From contig NC_017934.1 of the NCBI RefSeq assembly GCF_000147715.2, forward strand, positions 1,054,001 through 1,118,000: DNA of 64,000 bases. The letters run 5' to 3'. Position numbers and translations under genes: made by a program. The notes below the pieces were generated by a model. It did not search any database. It had not been told where the DNA came from and worked only from the letters and a program-made list of their open reading frames with translations. Numbering within the stretch: position 1 is the stretch's first letter; every line of letters begins with the position of its first letter. Positions 1 to 8,932 of this stretch are shown one piece after another. The DNA is from Mesotoga prima MesG1.Ag.4.2. Lineage in GTDB: Bacteria > Thermotogota > Thermotogae > Petrotogales > Kosmotogaceae.

Positions 1-1140
1 GGAGGCGTGATCGTTATGAACGACACCTGTTTGGGAGCTAGACCATTTTCAGAGAGAACCCAAGAGAAACCCGATCCGTTTCAAGCAGTTGCAGAGAGAC
101 TCCTTAAGTGGAGATCGCCGTGCGCTCGGTTCTCGGAGGGAGAATTTCGTTCAAATGGGGAAGTTGATGCGACGGTCTTTGTGGCACCGAAGTTCTGTGA
201 TTTCTATGATTTTGTGCGTCCTAAGGATGGCAAAAGTGTCTACAGAATAGAACTTGATTATCCTATCAATTCCCAAGGGCAGTTGTCGACGAGAATAGGA
301 GCATTGATGGAGAAGAATAGCGTAAGATCAGTGTCACCTTCCAAGGAGGGAATAAAGATGCTTTTCGCCGGGGTCGATTCCGGTTCTACCACGACTAACG
401 CAGTTCTGATAGACAAAGAAGGAAGAATCATTTTCTCGAAGACATTGAAGACCGGTGTAAGAGCTTCAAATACGGCCGAAGCTCTAATTGCGGAGATGAC
501 TGAAGTGGCCTCGAAGGAAGGCAAACGCATAGGAAAATGTGTTTCCACTGGTTATGGAAGGTTGCTGGTTTCCTCTGCAAGTGATAGGATTACGGAAATC
601 TCATGCCACGCCAGGGGAGTCTTCGAACTCTTTCCAGAGGCAAGGGGGATAATCGACGTCGGTGGTCAGGACAGCAAGGTAATTCGGCTATCCCCGGACG
701 GTAATGTCGATGACTTCGCCATGAACGACAAATGCGCAGCTGGAACGGGAAGGTTTCTGGAAGTTACGGCGGCCGCACTTGAACTTGAAATAGATGAGAT
801 GGCCCTTATGGCTAGGAAACGGAATAAAGACATCTCTATAAGTTCTGTCTGCACAGTTTTCGCAGAGTCCGAAGTCGTTTCCTTGATCGGAATGGGAGAG
901 AGGATCGAGAACATCTCGTCTGGTCTGTTTAGAGCCATTGCCAAGAGAGTTGGAGCAATGTATTCGAGACTTGGATCTCCCGTTCCCCTTGTTTTCACCG
1001 GGGGCGTTGCGAGAAACTCTGGAGTTGTTGACGCTTTGAAGGAACTTTTCGGAACAGAGATCATAGTCCCTGAAGCTCCGGAGATAGTGGGGGCCTTTGG
1101 AGCTGCGCTGATCGCAAGAGACTCGGTGGTTGAAGATTAG
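1..1140 (+). CDS. 2-hydroxyacyl-CoA dehydratase D-component fused to its ATP-dependent activase (5' end cut off)
   Basis: The frame is open from the first base of the window, so the true start lies upstream and the GTG at 7 is internal. The first ~110 codons resemble the C-terminal part of the HgdB/FldB-type dehydratase subunit (NDTCLGARPF, later KFCDFYD and a TRIGALME ending). From Met at 358 the protein is an ASKHA-fold activase of the BadF/BcrD/HgdC family: phosphate-binding GVDSGSTTTNAV, then CAAGTG and SVCTVF. The two cysteines are 39 residues apart, the spacing that holds the [4Fe-4S] cluster between subunits in HgdC. Activases pass an ATP-driven electron to the dehydratase. AAGGAGGG at 343-350 stands 7-8 bases before the Met at 358, so the activase may also be made separately. 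Family is secure; substrate is unknown. Confidence 0.85.
   Translation, partial: GGVIVMNDTCLGARPFSERTQEKPDPFQAVAERLLKWRSPCARFSEGEFRSNGEVDATVFVAPKFCDFYDFVRPKDGKSVYRIELDYPINSQGQLSTRIGALMEKNSVRSVSPSKEGIKMLFAGVDSGSTTTNAVLIDKEGRIIFSKTLKTGVRASNTAEALIAEMTEVASKEGKRIGKCVSTGYGRLLVSSASDRITEISCHARGVFELFPEARGIIDVGGQDSKVIRLSPDGNVDDFAMNDKCAAGTGRFLEVTAAALELEIDEMALMARKRNKDISISSVCTVFAESEVVSLIGMGERIENISSGLFRAIAKRVGAMYSRLGSPVPLVFTGGVARNSGVVDALKELFGTEIIVPEAPEIVGAFGAALIARDSVVED
343..360 (+). promoter_or_regulatory. Strong internal ribosome binding site before the activase domain
   Basis: AAGGAGGG at 343-350 is followed after about 7 bases by ATG at 358, exactly where the dehydratase-like part ends and the activase domain begins. 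This is the layout of an independent gene start, kept inside one open frame. Confidence 0.5.
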
Positions 1141-1216
1141 CTTTGATGAACTTGTGAGCTTCACTCAATATTGCTTCTTCACAAAACTTGGGAAGTGAGC
1201 CAATGGATTTTGATGA

Positions 1217-1411
1217 TTAACTGAAGAAAGTTCCAGAGATCAGAGAAGGTTTATTGAGGATATTTCTCATGTCAAACCCCACGAGGACAAATGGGTAGTC
1301 GACCATGAAAGTGAAGAGAAGATGATTCATGTGTTCGAAGAGAAGGTTGATGCAGTTAAGGCGGCCTCAGAGATGGCCAGGAACAGCCCGATAAAAGACT
1401 GTGATTCATGA
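1217..1411 (+). pseudogene. DUF2188-like remnant lacking a start
   Basis: This frame, opened by the stop at 1214, reads ...ISHVKPHEDKWVVDHESEEK and later FEEKVDAVKAASEMARNSP before TGA at 1409. It matches the short DUF2188 pattern (H-V-x-P-h-x-x-x-W-x-V, then a helix with A-x-x-x-A-x-x-x-A). There is no ATG, GTG or TTG with a ribosome site at the front; the nearby ATGs at 1203 and 1213 are in other frames and stop at once. It looks like a decayed or frameshifted small gene. DUF2188 has no well-established function. Confidence 0.5.
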
Positions 1412-1906
1412 TTCAAATGGAAACGTGGAAAAACAAAACGGTGTGAATTGGTAAGTCTCTTCAAGAATGCTTTGGAGCTACGAGAGTGTTTATTCCTGTG
1501 GCACTTCATAATAGATTGTCCAGACACTGTAAGATTTCGCAAAAACTCTGTTGTTTTGGAAGAAAGAAATAAACTGCGCAACGAGGCCACTCTATCTTGT
1601 TCAAAGCAAAGTTCAATCCATTTGAAAAACAAGTATGGAAGTCCAGGAGTAAACAGAATGAAGCAGCCTCGAGATAGCAGACGTTAATCTTAGAACACCA
1701 AAACATTACCTGAACAACAATGAAACAAGATCATATCTTCCCTGGTTGGAATTACAAATGCGTCTCAGAGCGGAAAATACACCCTTGGGCGGAAGCGATG
1801 AGTAAAAACGAGATAAGAGTAGTCGTTTTATACTCCGTGAGATCTCTTAAACAAAGCGGTTTTCACTGCTACCCTAATAGTTTTCAATGGAACATTTGCG
1901 ACTGAG
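1412..1906. other. Non-coding stretch, nothing recognised
   Basis: About 500 bases between the DUF2188 remnant and the cupin gene. Short open frames here have no ribosome site and no family resemblance. No tRNA, terminator or repeat copy was recognised. Confidence 0.4.
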
Positions 1907-2266
1907 TCACCTTTTATCTATTTTGAATACCCACTGCGCAAAGACTCCTGATTCAACGATTACAGTATGTGCTAGACCGGCTGGAATGAGAAGAGATTCG
2001 CCAATTTGAAGCGTATGTTCTTCATTAACTATCATTTCGTCGCTTCTGTACTCTCCTTCAGAAATCTCATCCACCTTCCCTGTGAGTTCACCGGTCTTGA
2101 CCTTTGCCTTTCCCGAGATTACTACATATAGATCGTGCTGATTCCTGTGTGCTTCAGGCCTTCCAGAAAACGGGGCTTTGAGCTCTACTGCTTTAGCCGA
2201 GAAGCCAGCCACTTTTTGCGCGAAATCAAGACTGTTTGCCGAGCATTTGATTGCCCTGTCTGCCAT
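1907..2266 (-). CDS. Small single-domain cupin protein
   Basis: A 119-residue protein with one conserved beta-barrel (cupin) domain. The first motif carries EAHRNQHDLYVV and the second LLIPAGLAHTV, so His and Glu side chains that usually bind a metal are present. The start at 2266 is chosen because AGGAGG sits 6 bases upstream; an upstream in-frame ATG at 2293 lacks a site. It follows the K+ channel gene on the same strand, about 50 bases away, and may share its transcript. Cupins include isomerases, dioxygenases and sugar sensors; the substrate cannot be told. Confidence 0.75.
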   Translation of the reverse strand: MADRAIKCSANSLDFAQKVAGFSAKAVELKAPFSGRPEAHRNQHDLYVVISGKAKVKTGELTGKVDEISEGEYRSDEMIVNEEHTLQIGESLLIPAGLAHTVIVESGVFAQWVFKIDKR

Positions 2267-2318
2267 CCTAGTCCTCCTTTTAATATCAAACATAGTTATG
2301 GTCCTTGAAAACTACTGG

Positions 2319-3434
2319 TTATAAATCTCCAAACTCTCCTGCTACAGGCGTCGAAAGATAGTTTCCCTCTAAGATAAGTGGGATGAACGAGTTGTTCTCT
2401 TGAGGCTCGACGTTCAAATTACCGCCGAGCAAGCTCTGAAGTTTTTCAACCTGCTCATGCTCACCAAGCACCATGAGACTGTCTCCCGGCTTTACAATAG
2501 TTGATGCGCTCGGGTTGAATTTGTTCACACCGTCGCAGACCGTTGCAATCACAATCAACCCAATCCTTTGAGGAATTTTCAAAGCTTCAAGCGTCATGCC
2601 CTCTGGTCTGAAATTGCCTGGCACTTTCACTTCTTCGAAGCGAAGCTGAAGCGAACCCGATTGAGATATCGTGTCAAGAAAGCCGATTACAGTTGGATTA
2701 AGCATCATCGTAACCATTCGATGCGCACCGATTTCTTGAATGGGAATCACTTTGTCGGCCCCGGCATAGTTCAGCTTGTTGATGTTCTCGCGATGGGCAA
2801 CTTTTGAGATTATCTTCATGCTCTTGTTCATTCCCCTGGCGGTGAGAACAACAAAAATGTTGTCCACGTCGTCCGGTAACCATGACATCAAACCTTGAGC
2901 CTTCTCTACTCCCGCGCTTTTTAGCGTTTCTTCTTCAGTGGCGTCTCCAGAAACATAGATCAGCTTTCCTCCCTCTCGTGAAGTCAAATCTTTGAGCCTC
3001 TCTTCGCTCTTCTCAACAATTACCACATCGTTATTTCTCTTCGACATCTCGTGAGCGATAGTCGACCCCAGATCACCACCGCCGATTACTATAAAATGAT
3101 TCTCAAGCTTCTCTATGGTTTTCAAAATTCTTCTCCTCCTGATCATTTTGTTTACCCTACCTTCGACGAGAAAGGCAGTTATGTTGGATACGGCGTAAAC
3201 AACTATGGTGATACTGGCAAGAATCACTATGCTTGTAAAGATTTTTCCTGCCTGAGAAAGTTCGGTAATCGTCCCATATCCGACAGTAGAGATCGTTATC
3301 ATTATCATAAATATCGAATCGATCGGACTGTACCCTTCGATTATCGAGTATCCGATAATTCCAACCAGAAACACTGCTGCCAGTAGAATGAGAGAGACTA
3401 CGATCTGTTTTGCACCGCCAGTTTCGTTCGTCAT
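2319..3434 (-). CDS. Two-helix potassium channel with RCK (TrkA-N/TrkA-C) domains
   Basis: A 371-residue MthK-like channel. Helix one (about residues 10-33), a pore loop with the K+ selectivity filter TVGYG at 50-54, and helix two (about 65-90) are followed by an RCK nucleotide-binding domain that begins FIVIGGGDLGS at about 114, and by a C-terminal TrkA-C domain from about 240. The RCK ring gates the pore in response to ligands such as Ca2+ or nucleotides. The gene diverges from the helicase gene across an 83-base gap and has GGAGG before its ATG. Family assignment is firm; the gating ligand is unknown. Confidence 0.92.
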   Translation of the reverse strand: MTNETGGAKQIVVSLILLAAVFLVGIIGYSIIEGYSPIDSIFMIMITISTVGYGTITELSQAGKIFTSIVILASITIVVYAVSNITAFLVEGRVNKMIRRRRILKTIEKLENHFIVIGGGDLGSTIAHEMSKRNNDVVIVEKSEERLKDLTSREGGKLIYVSGDATEEETLKSAGVEKAQGLMSWLPDDVDNIFVVLTARGMNKSMKIISKVAHRENINKLNYAGADKVIPIQEIGAHRMVTMMLNPTVIGFLDTISQSGSLQLRFEEVKVPGNFRPEGMTLEALKIPQRIGLIVIATVCDGVNKFNPSASTIVKPGDSLMVLGEHEQVEKLQSLLGGNLNVEPQENNSFIPLILEGNYLSTPVAGEFGDL

Positions 3435-3517
3435 GATTTCCTCCAGGTAGAAAGTGTCAAAGTGAAGCCACTTCGCCCTTATGGTAAAATCTTATCAGAA
3501 GGGGGCCGCTGTCGTCG

Positions 3518-5476
3518 ATGAAGAAATATACTCTCAAAAGTTCAGAAATTCCCGGATTTTTAACCGAAGGACTAGACGAAGAGCAGTTGAAGGCTGTCAT
3601 TGAATCAAGCGGCCGTTCTTTAATAGTTGCAGGACCGGGTTCTGGAAAGACAAGAGTCATAACTTACAAAATCGCTCATCTTGTTTCAAATTCAATAAAC
3701 CCCCAAAACATTCTTCTAGTGACTTTTACCAGGGCGGCTTCCAGAGAAATGATCGATCGCGCAAGACGTGTTAGCGGATCGAACCTTAAGGGAATGCTTT
3801 CGGGTACTTTTCACCATGTCTGCAATTATTTCTTGAGAAAGTATGCTAAGGCCGCTGGCTTAGCGGAAAATTTCACGATTCTTGACAGAGAAGATGCCAA
3901 AGACCTCATAAAACACTGTAGAACAGAATTACTAGAAGAGAGAAAGGGTATCAATAGTTCGACTCTTCCTTCAGCGGGCGTGCTACAGAGTATCTACTCG
4001 TATTCGGTTAATGTTCTTTCATCTCTTAGAGAGTCTACAGCGAGAAAGAACAGGAAGTTTCTCGGCTCTTATGATGAGATTGAAGAGATCTGGAAACGGT
4101 ACGTTCAAGAGAAGACTGTTCAGAACTGTGTCGACTATGACGATCTTCTCCTTAAAGCGCTAAAGCTCTTCAACGACAATCCATCGATCTTGAACAAAGA
4201 GGCCGAGAGGTTCAGATGGGTTCTAGTCGATGAGTTTCAAGATACGAACGTTCTTCAGTTCAGACTCGTTGAAATGCTTTCCTCGGTCCATGGGAACCTT
4301 ATTGTCGTAGGTGATGACGCTCAGTCCATCTACTCTTTCCGTGGAGCAAGGTTTGAGAATGTCTATGATTTTCTTTCGGCTAAAGATGCCAGGATCTACA
4401 AGATACAGACGAACTACCGTTCAACTCCTCAAATAGTCGAACTGATAAATTCGATAGTTCCTCAGGATTCAATTGAAAAACAGCTGAGAGCCGTTCGTAT
4501 GAACGGGCCGATCCCGGTTGTTGCCGAGACCTGGGACAATCTTGAGGAGGCATCTTTCGTTGCCCAGAGAATTCAAGAACATATAGATGACGGGGTAGAT
4601 CCCGAAAACATCGCCGTCCTGTATCGTTCGCACTATCACTCCCTTGAGCTACAGATGGAGATGGACAAGCGAAAAATGAATTTCACTCTCTACTCGGGTC
4701 CCAGATTTACAGAGACGGCCCACGTGAAGGATATTCTCGCATTGCTCAAAGTAATAGAGAATCCTCTTGATCAAGTTTCCTGGGGTAGGATTTTGAGGCT
4801 ATTTCCCGGCGTGGGAAATGCGACCTCCCTCAGGATAATTCAGGGTATCTCAGCAGCTGCCAACGACGGTCACAGAGCTGAGGAGGTAGTAAACTCCCAT
4901 GTGAGCAAACGGATAAAACTCGATAAACTCGTGAGTATTTTGGGTGCAACGAATGAAGAGGAGCCTCCAACGGAAATCGTTAGAAGGTTTTATGCCGATT
5001 TTTACGGTGATTATCTCGACGAGAAGTTTCCGGATGCTAGAGAGAGAAGAATGGATGTTGAAAGACTTATAGAGATCGCGGGCCGCTACATTTCCATATC
5101 CGATCTGCTTGAGGATCTGGCTGTCAGCGAAAAGATAGACATTGAGCGCGAGTCGGCTGAAAAACAGCCGTCGGTTGTACTTTCCACTGTGCATCAGGCG
5201 AAGGGTCTTGAATGGGAGGTCGTGTTTATTCTAGCGGCCAATCCCGGCGATTTCCCAAATTCAATGGCAATATTAGAAGGTTCTCTCAGCGAAGAAGAAC
5301 GAATATTCTATGTTGCCGTTACTAGGGCGAAAGATTATCTTTACATACTCAGGCAGAAGGGCGGGAGATCGAGACCTATGATAGGGAACAGATACGTCTT
5401 TAGAAGCGGGCATGATTTCGTAGAGAAGCTCCCTAAAAACTGCTTCGAAAGATGGGATGTCAGCTGGGATTCCTAA
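3518..5476 (+). CDS. UvrD/Rep-family (SF1A) ATP-dependent DNA helicase
   Basis: A 652-residue 3'-5' helicase. Walker A is AGPGSGKT (Lys44), motif II is VDEFQDT, motif III is GDDAQSIYSFRGA, motif V is STVHQAKGLEWE and motif VI is VAVTRAKDYLY, all in the expected order. Such enzymes unwind DNA in repair and restart of replication. It is slightly shorter than typical UvrD/PcrA (about 720) and ends soon after motif VI without the usual C-terminal extension. The ribosome site is a weak AGAAGGGGG about 12 bases before the ATG. A TAAAAT at 3485-3490 could be the -10 box. UvrD and PcrA cannot be told apart here. Confidence 0.9.
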   Translation: MKKYTLKSSEIPGFLTEGLDEEQLKAVIESSGRSLIVAGPGSGKTRVITYKIAHLVSNSINPQNILLVTFTRAASREMIDRARRVSGSNLKGMLSGTFHHVCNYFLRKYAKAAGLAENFTILDREDAKDLIKHCRTELLEERKGINSSTLPSAGVLQSIYSYSVNVLSSLRESTARKNRKFLGSYDEIEEIWKRYVQEKTVQNCVDYDDLLLKALKLFNDNPSILNKEAERFRWVLVDEFQDTNVLQFRLVEMLSSVHGNLIVVGDDAQSIYSFRGARFENVYDFLSAKDARIYKIQTNYRSTPQIVELINSIVPQDSIEKQLRAVRMNGPIPVVAETWDNLEEASFVAQRIQEHIDDGVDPENIAVLYRSHYHSLELQMEMDKRKMNFTLYSGPRFTETAHVKDILALLKVIENPLDQVSWGRILRLFPGVGNATSLRIIQGISAAANDGHRAEEVVNSHVSKRIKLDKLVSILGATNEEEPPTEIVRRFYADFYGDYLDEKFPDARERRMDVERLIEIAGRYISISDLLEDLAVSEKIDIERESAEKQPSVVLSTVHQAKGLEWEVVFILAANPGDFPNSMAILEGSLSEEERIFYVAVTRAKDYLYILRQKGGRSRPMIGNRYVFRSGHDFVEKLPKNCFERWDVSWDS

Positions 5477-5522
5477 TGGAGACAATTGTTCCAATATAGT
5501 AGCAAAGTAGGAGGGAGAAGAA

Positions 5523-7670
5523 ATGAACTCACTGTACTTACCACTTGTAGCAGGGATCATATCTACCATCTTTGCTTTCGTCATGTTGCGGAGAACTCTT
5601 GGGTTTTCGCAGGGTAACGACAGGATGAAAGAGCTATCTAAGTACGTTCAAGAAGGTGCCTCTGCTTTTTTGGAGGAAGAAGCAAAAAAGATATTCCTTG
5701 TTGCGGTAATTCTTGCAGCCGTCCTGGGAATAATCTTTCAGTCTTTCAAGTACCCGATTGTCCTTCTCTTTGGAGCCCTTGTTTCTGAGGCCGCAGGAGT
5801 AATCGGAATGTATGCGGCCACGAGAGCGAATGCAAGGGTAGCAGCCGGGGCAGAGAGCGGATTGTCAAGTGCTTTCAAAGTTGCTTTTTCAAGCGGATCC
5901 GTTATGGGGCTCGCCGTCGCCGGTTTCTCCTTAACGGGTTTGGCAGTTGTAATGCTGGTTTTTAAGAGCTCCTTTGTTTTTGAAGGCATTACCGATCTTT
6001 CGAAAGCCTTTGGAAGGATCTCTTACATAGACGGTGTAATGATACTCAGCTCTTATTCACTCGGAGCCAGTCTCATTGCGCTGTTCGACAGGGTAGGCGG
6101 AGGTATGTACACTAAGGCGGCTGACATGAGTGCCGACCTTGTGGGAAAGATCGAAGAGCATATCGAAGAGGACGACCCGAGAAATCCCGCAACAATAGCC
6201 GATAACGTAGGTGACAACGTTGGCGACGTTGCAGGTTTGGGGGCGGACATTCTCGAGTCTTATGTGGCTTCGATCGTCTCTGCAATAGTTCTTGCTATTT
6301 TCATGAAGTTTGCTGATCATGGAACTATGACCGAGTCCCAGTATTATGGGCTGATATTGCTTCCGGTCCTGATAGCCGGCGCCGGTGTTCTTTCTTCACT
6401 GATTGGTGTTCTTGTAGTTGCAAGCTTGAAGTCTAAGGATGCCCGCAAGAGTCTCAGTTTTGGGAATCTATTTACCGGCGGTCTTGTCCTGGCATCGGTA
6501 GCGATAGTTATAGGGATCGCAGCGCCCGATTATCCATTCAAAGATGCATTCTTAATCAATCCCGAATTCGTTTCACGGTGGAGACTTTTTTTTGCAATTG
6601 CTTCCGGCTTGATTGCAGGAATAATCATCTCAAAGCTCAGCGAGTATTACACGTCCGATGACTACAAACCTACAAGAAAACTCGCGAAAGACACTCAAAG
6701 TGGAGTCGCGATAAACATCACCGGCGGTCTCGCTCTTGGAATGGGCAGCACTCTATGGCCAGTGATAACCTTAGCTATTGCCATACTTGCGGCATATTTG
6801 TCTGCAGGGGTCTACGGAATAGCCATAGCGGCCCTTGGAATGCTTTCCTTTGTCGGATATATCGTTTCTGTTGACTCTTACGGCCCAGTTGCGGACAACG
6901 CGGGCGGTATTGCTCAGATGGCAAATCTGGATCCGAAGGTAAGGAAGCTCACAGACCGACTAGATTCTGTAGGCAACACTACTGCGGCCATAGGGAAGGG
7001 CTTTGCAATAGGGTCTGCAGCTTTTGCTGCTCTTTCACTAATAGTATCTTACATATGGGGTTCGGCTGGGACAGCGGAAGAAATCATAAACAATCCAGTA
7101 ATTAATCTGGTAGAGCCCTATACACTTATCGGAATTCTTTTAGGAGGAATGCTTCCCTTCTTCTTCACGTCACTTTTGATCAAGGGAGTGGCCGATACAG
7201 CAAATCTAATGATAGTTGAGATTAGAAGGCAGTTCAAGGAAACTCCTGGGATCAGGACTGGAGAAGCTGTGCCTGACTACAGGAGATGCATTGAAATTAC
7301 GACAAAGGGTGCGGTTAGCAGAATGCTTACTCCCGGAGTTGTGGCGATCGCCTCACCGTTCATTGTTGGATTCCTTTTTGGTAGGTCGGCAGTTGCCGGT
7401 TTGCTGGTTGGCGGACTCTCCAGCGCAATCATGATAGCTATATTCAGTGCAAACTCCGGAGGAGCCTGGGACAATGCGAAGAAATTCATTGAAACCGGTG
7501 AGTATGGAGGAAAGGGTACGCCGACTCACGAAGCTGCAGTCGTAGGAGATACAGTGGGAGATCCGCTGAAGGACACCGTTGGTCCTTCTATGGATATTCT
7601 TATCAAGTTGATGTCTGTAGTTTCTCTGGTCTTTGGCTCTCTCTTCCCGGTAACACCATTCTTTATGTAA
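5523..7670 (+). CDS. hppA: Membrane-bound ion-translocating pyrophosphatase, K+-dependent type
   Basis: A 715-residue, multi-helix integral membrane enzyme that couples hydrolysis of PPi to export of Na+ or H+. The substrate-binding segments are clear: DMSADLVGKIEE and DNVGDNVGDVAGLGAD near residue 230, and a C-terminal GDTVGDPLKDTVGPS. The segment GNTTAAIGKG has Ala where K+-independent enzymes have Lys, so this is the K+-dependent class, which contains the Na+ pumps such as that of Thermotoga maritima. Start ATG has GGAGG about 9 bases upstream. A strong terminator follows. The ion pumped (Na+ or H+) is inferred, not proven. Confidence 0.95.
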   Translation: MNSLYLPLVAGIISTIFAFVMLRRTLGFSQGNDRMKELSKYVQEGASAFLEEEAKKIFLVAVILAAVLGIIFQSFKYPIVLLFGALVSEAAGVIGMYAATRANARVAAGAESGLSSAFKVAFSSGSVMGLAVAGFSLTGLAVVMLVFKSSFVFEGITDLSKAFGRISYIDGVMILSSYSLGASLIALFDRVGGGMYTKAADMSADLVGKIEEHIEEDDPRNPATIADNVGDNVGDVAGLGADILESYVASIVSAIVLAIFMKFADHGTMTESQYYGLILLPVLIAGAGVLSSLIGVLVVASLKSKDARKSLSFGNLFTGGLVLASVAIVIGIAAPDYPFKDAFLINPEFVSRWRLFFAIASGLIAGIIISKLSEYYTSDDYKPTRKLAKDTQSGVAINITGGLALGMGSTLWPVITLAIAILAAYLSAGVYGIAIAALGMLSFVGYIVSVDSYGPVADNAGGIAQMANLDPKVRKLTDRLDSVGNTTAAIGKGFAIGSAAFAALSLIVSYIWGSAGTAEEIINNPVINLVEPYTLIGILLGGMLPFFFTSLLIKGVADTANLMIVEIRRQFKETPGIRTGEAVPDYRRCIEITTKGAVSRMLTPGVVAIASPFIVGFLFGRSAVAGLLVGGLSSAIMIAIFSANSGGAWDNAKKFIETGEYGGKGTPTHEAAVVGDTVGDPLKDTVGPSMDILIKLMSVVSLVFGSLFPVTPFFM

Positions 7671-7686
7671 AATAGTTATATGGTTG

Positions 7687-7713
7687 GCGCGGTCTTCAAG
7701 ACCGCGCTTTTTT
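7687..7713 (+). terminator. Rho-independent terminator of the pyrophosphatase gene
   Basis: GCGCGGTC, loop TTCAA, GACCGCGC, then six T. The stem is perfect and lies 16 bases after the stop codon. Confidence 0.95.
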
Positions 7714-7753
7714 CTTCTTGAAGTACCTCTGTCAAAGTTGCAATACCTCGTGT

Positions 7754-7766
7754 TAGAATTCTCTCA
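7754..7766 (+). promoter_or_regulatory. Possible -10 box giving a leaderless MFS transcript
   Basis: TAGAAT at 7754-7759 lies only 6 bases before the ATG at 7766, and there is no SD sequence. Transcription from this box would start at or next to the ATG. The -35 region (around 7730) is poor. Confidence 0.35.
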
Positions 7767-8932
7767 TGGACACAAAGAAAGCTTTTAGCCTGATTTCATC
7801 TTATGGTTTCTTTCTCTTTGGGTTTACATCAATAATACTTGGAAGCGCATTGCCGGCTATCGAGAAGAGCTTTGGCTTAGACCATCAGATCGCAGGCGTT
7901 TTGCTTTCACTTCCTACGCTTGCCTTTATGGCTTCGGCTATTGTCGTTAGTTCTCTCTCTAATCGATTTGGACCCTTTAAATTGCTTGCCGCAGGCATTG
8001 TGTGCATTGCTGCAGGATTGACCGTCCTCTCTGTTGGTCGGTCATTCTGGCTTTTGTTAGTAGGAAGTATGACAGTGAGCTTCGGGACGGGAAGTATGGA
8101 AACTTCAATTGGAATAGCAGTCTCAGGACTGAACTACAAAAAGCCTGGGGGAGCTTTGAACCTCATGCATTCTTTCTTTGCGATAGGTTCAATTATCTCG
8201 CCTCTTATCGTGGCGGCCTTTCTTGTTGACTACACGTCATGGTGGAAGCCGTTTCTCATAGCTCTCTTTGTATCGCTTCTGCTGTTATCATTCATTCCGT
8301 TTCTTTACGGAATACCCTTTGTAGGAAGTGATGAGAAGGCTACTCACTTCAGAAAGGAGATTTTTTCCAAGAAGATCTTCTGGCTTATTATGGTGGGTGT
8401 TCTTCTTTATGTGGGCTACGAGATTGGTTTCACTTCATGGCTTTCGAGCTTCATGTTTGAATCGAAGGGTATTGAGATGAGATACGCGAGCATCTTTCCG
8501 GCGCTTCTCTGGGCAGGGATATTCGTCGGGAGATTACTGGCCGGGATCTTCGTCGATAAACTTGGATACGAGCTGTCGCTTTTGATGATGGTGATAATAG
8601 CTTTTGTTTCGTTTGGAGCAGCGTTGCTTCTCCAATCCGCCATTGCGATTGCGTTAGCGGTAGTATTTGCTGGTTTTGGCTTTTCTGGAACTTTTCCCAC
8701 GCTTCAAGCCATCCTCATATCCTCCATGAAAAATGGAATCGGGTTCGCAATTGGAATGTTCACAGTTGCTGCATCAATTGGCGGCGCAATGTCTAATTTC
8801 CTCGTAGGGCTTCTTGGCCATCACTTCGGTATGATGGCCGGTGTTATCTTCATCTTGTTTCTCATCTTTCTTGAGATGGTCGTTGTGCTTTTAATAATGA
8901 GAGTCAGGAAGGTGAGAGTCGATGCACAGTAA
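7766..8932 (+). CDS. Major facilitator superfamily transporter
   Basis: A 388-residue protein with about 12 hydrophobic helices in two halves. The loop after helix two reads SNRFGPFKLL and the equivalent loop of the second half reads AGIFVDKLGYEL, the usual MFS repeat signature. No substrate motif is recognised. The gene overlaps the following flavoprotein gene by 11 bases, so the two are probably translated together. No SD precedes the ATG, and the closest -10-like box is 6 bases upstream, suggesting a leaderless message. Confidence 0.88.
   Translation: MDTKKAFSLISSYGFFLFGFTSIILGSALPAIEKSFGLDHQIAGVLLSLPTLAFMASAIVVSSLSNRFGPFKLLAAGIVCIAAGLTVLSVGRSFWLLLVGSMTVSFGTGSMETSIGIAVSGLNYKKPGGALNLMHSFFAIGSIISPLIVAAFLVDYTSWWKPFLIALFVSLLLLSFIPFLYGIPFVGSDEKATHFRKEIFSKKIFWLIMVGVLLYVGYEIGFTSWLSSFMFESKGIEMRYASIFPALLWAGIFVGRLLAGIFVDKLGYELSLLMMVIIAFVSFGAALLLQSAIAIALAVVFAGFGFSGTFPTLQAILISSMKNGIGFAIGMFTVAASIGGAMSNFLVGLLGHHFGMMAGVIFILFLIFLEMVVVLLIMRVRKVRVDAQ

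Noticed and set aside
1448-1905. Small frames between the DUF2188 remnant and the cupin gene
   Set aside because: No ribosome sites, no hydrophobic or domain patterns, and amino acid content typical of non-coding DNA.
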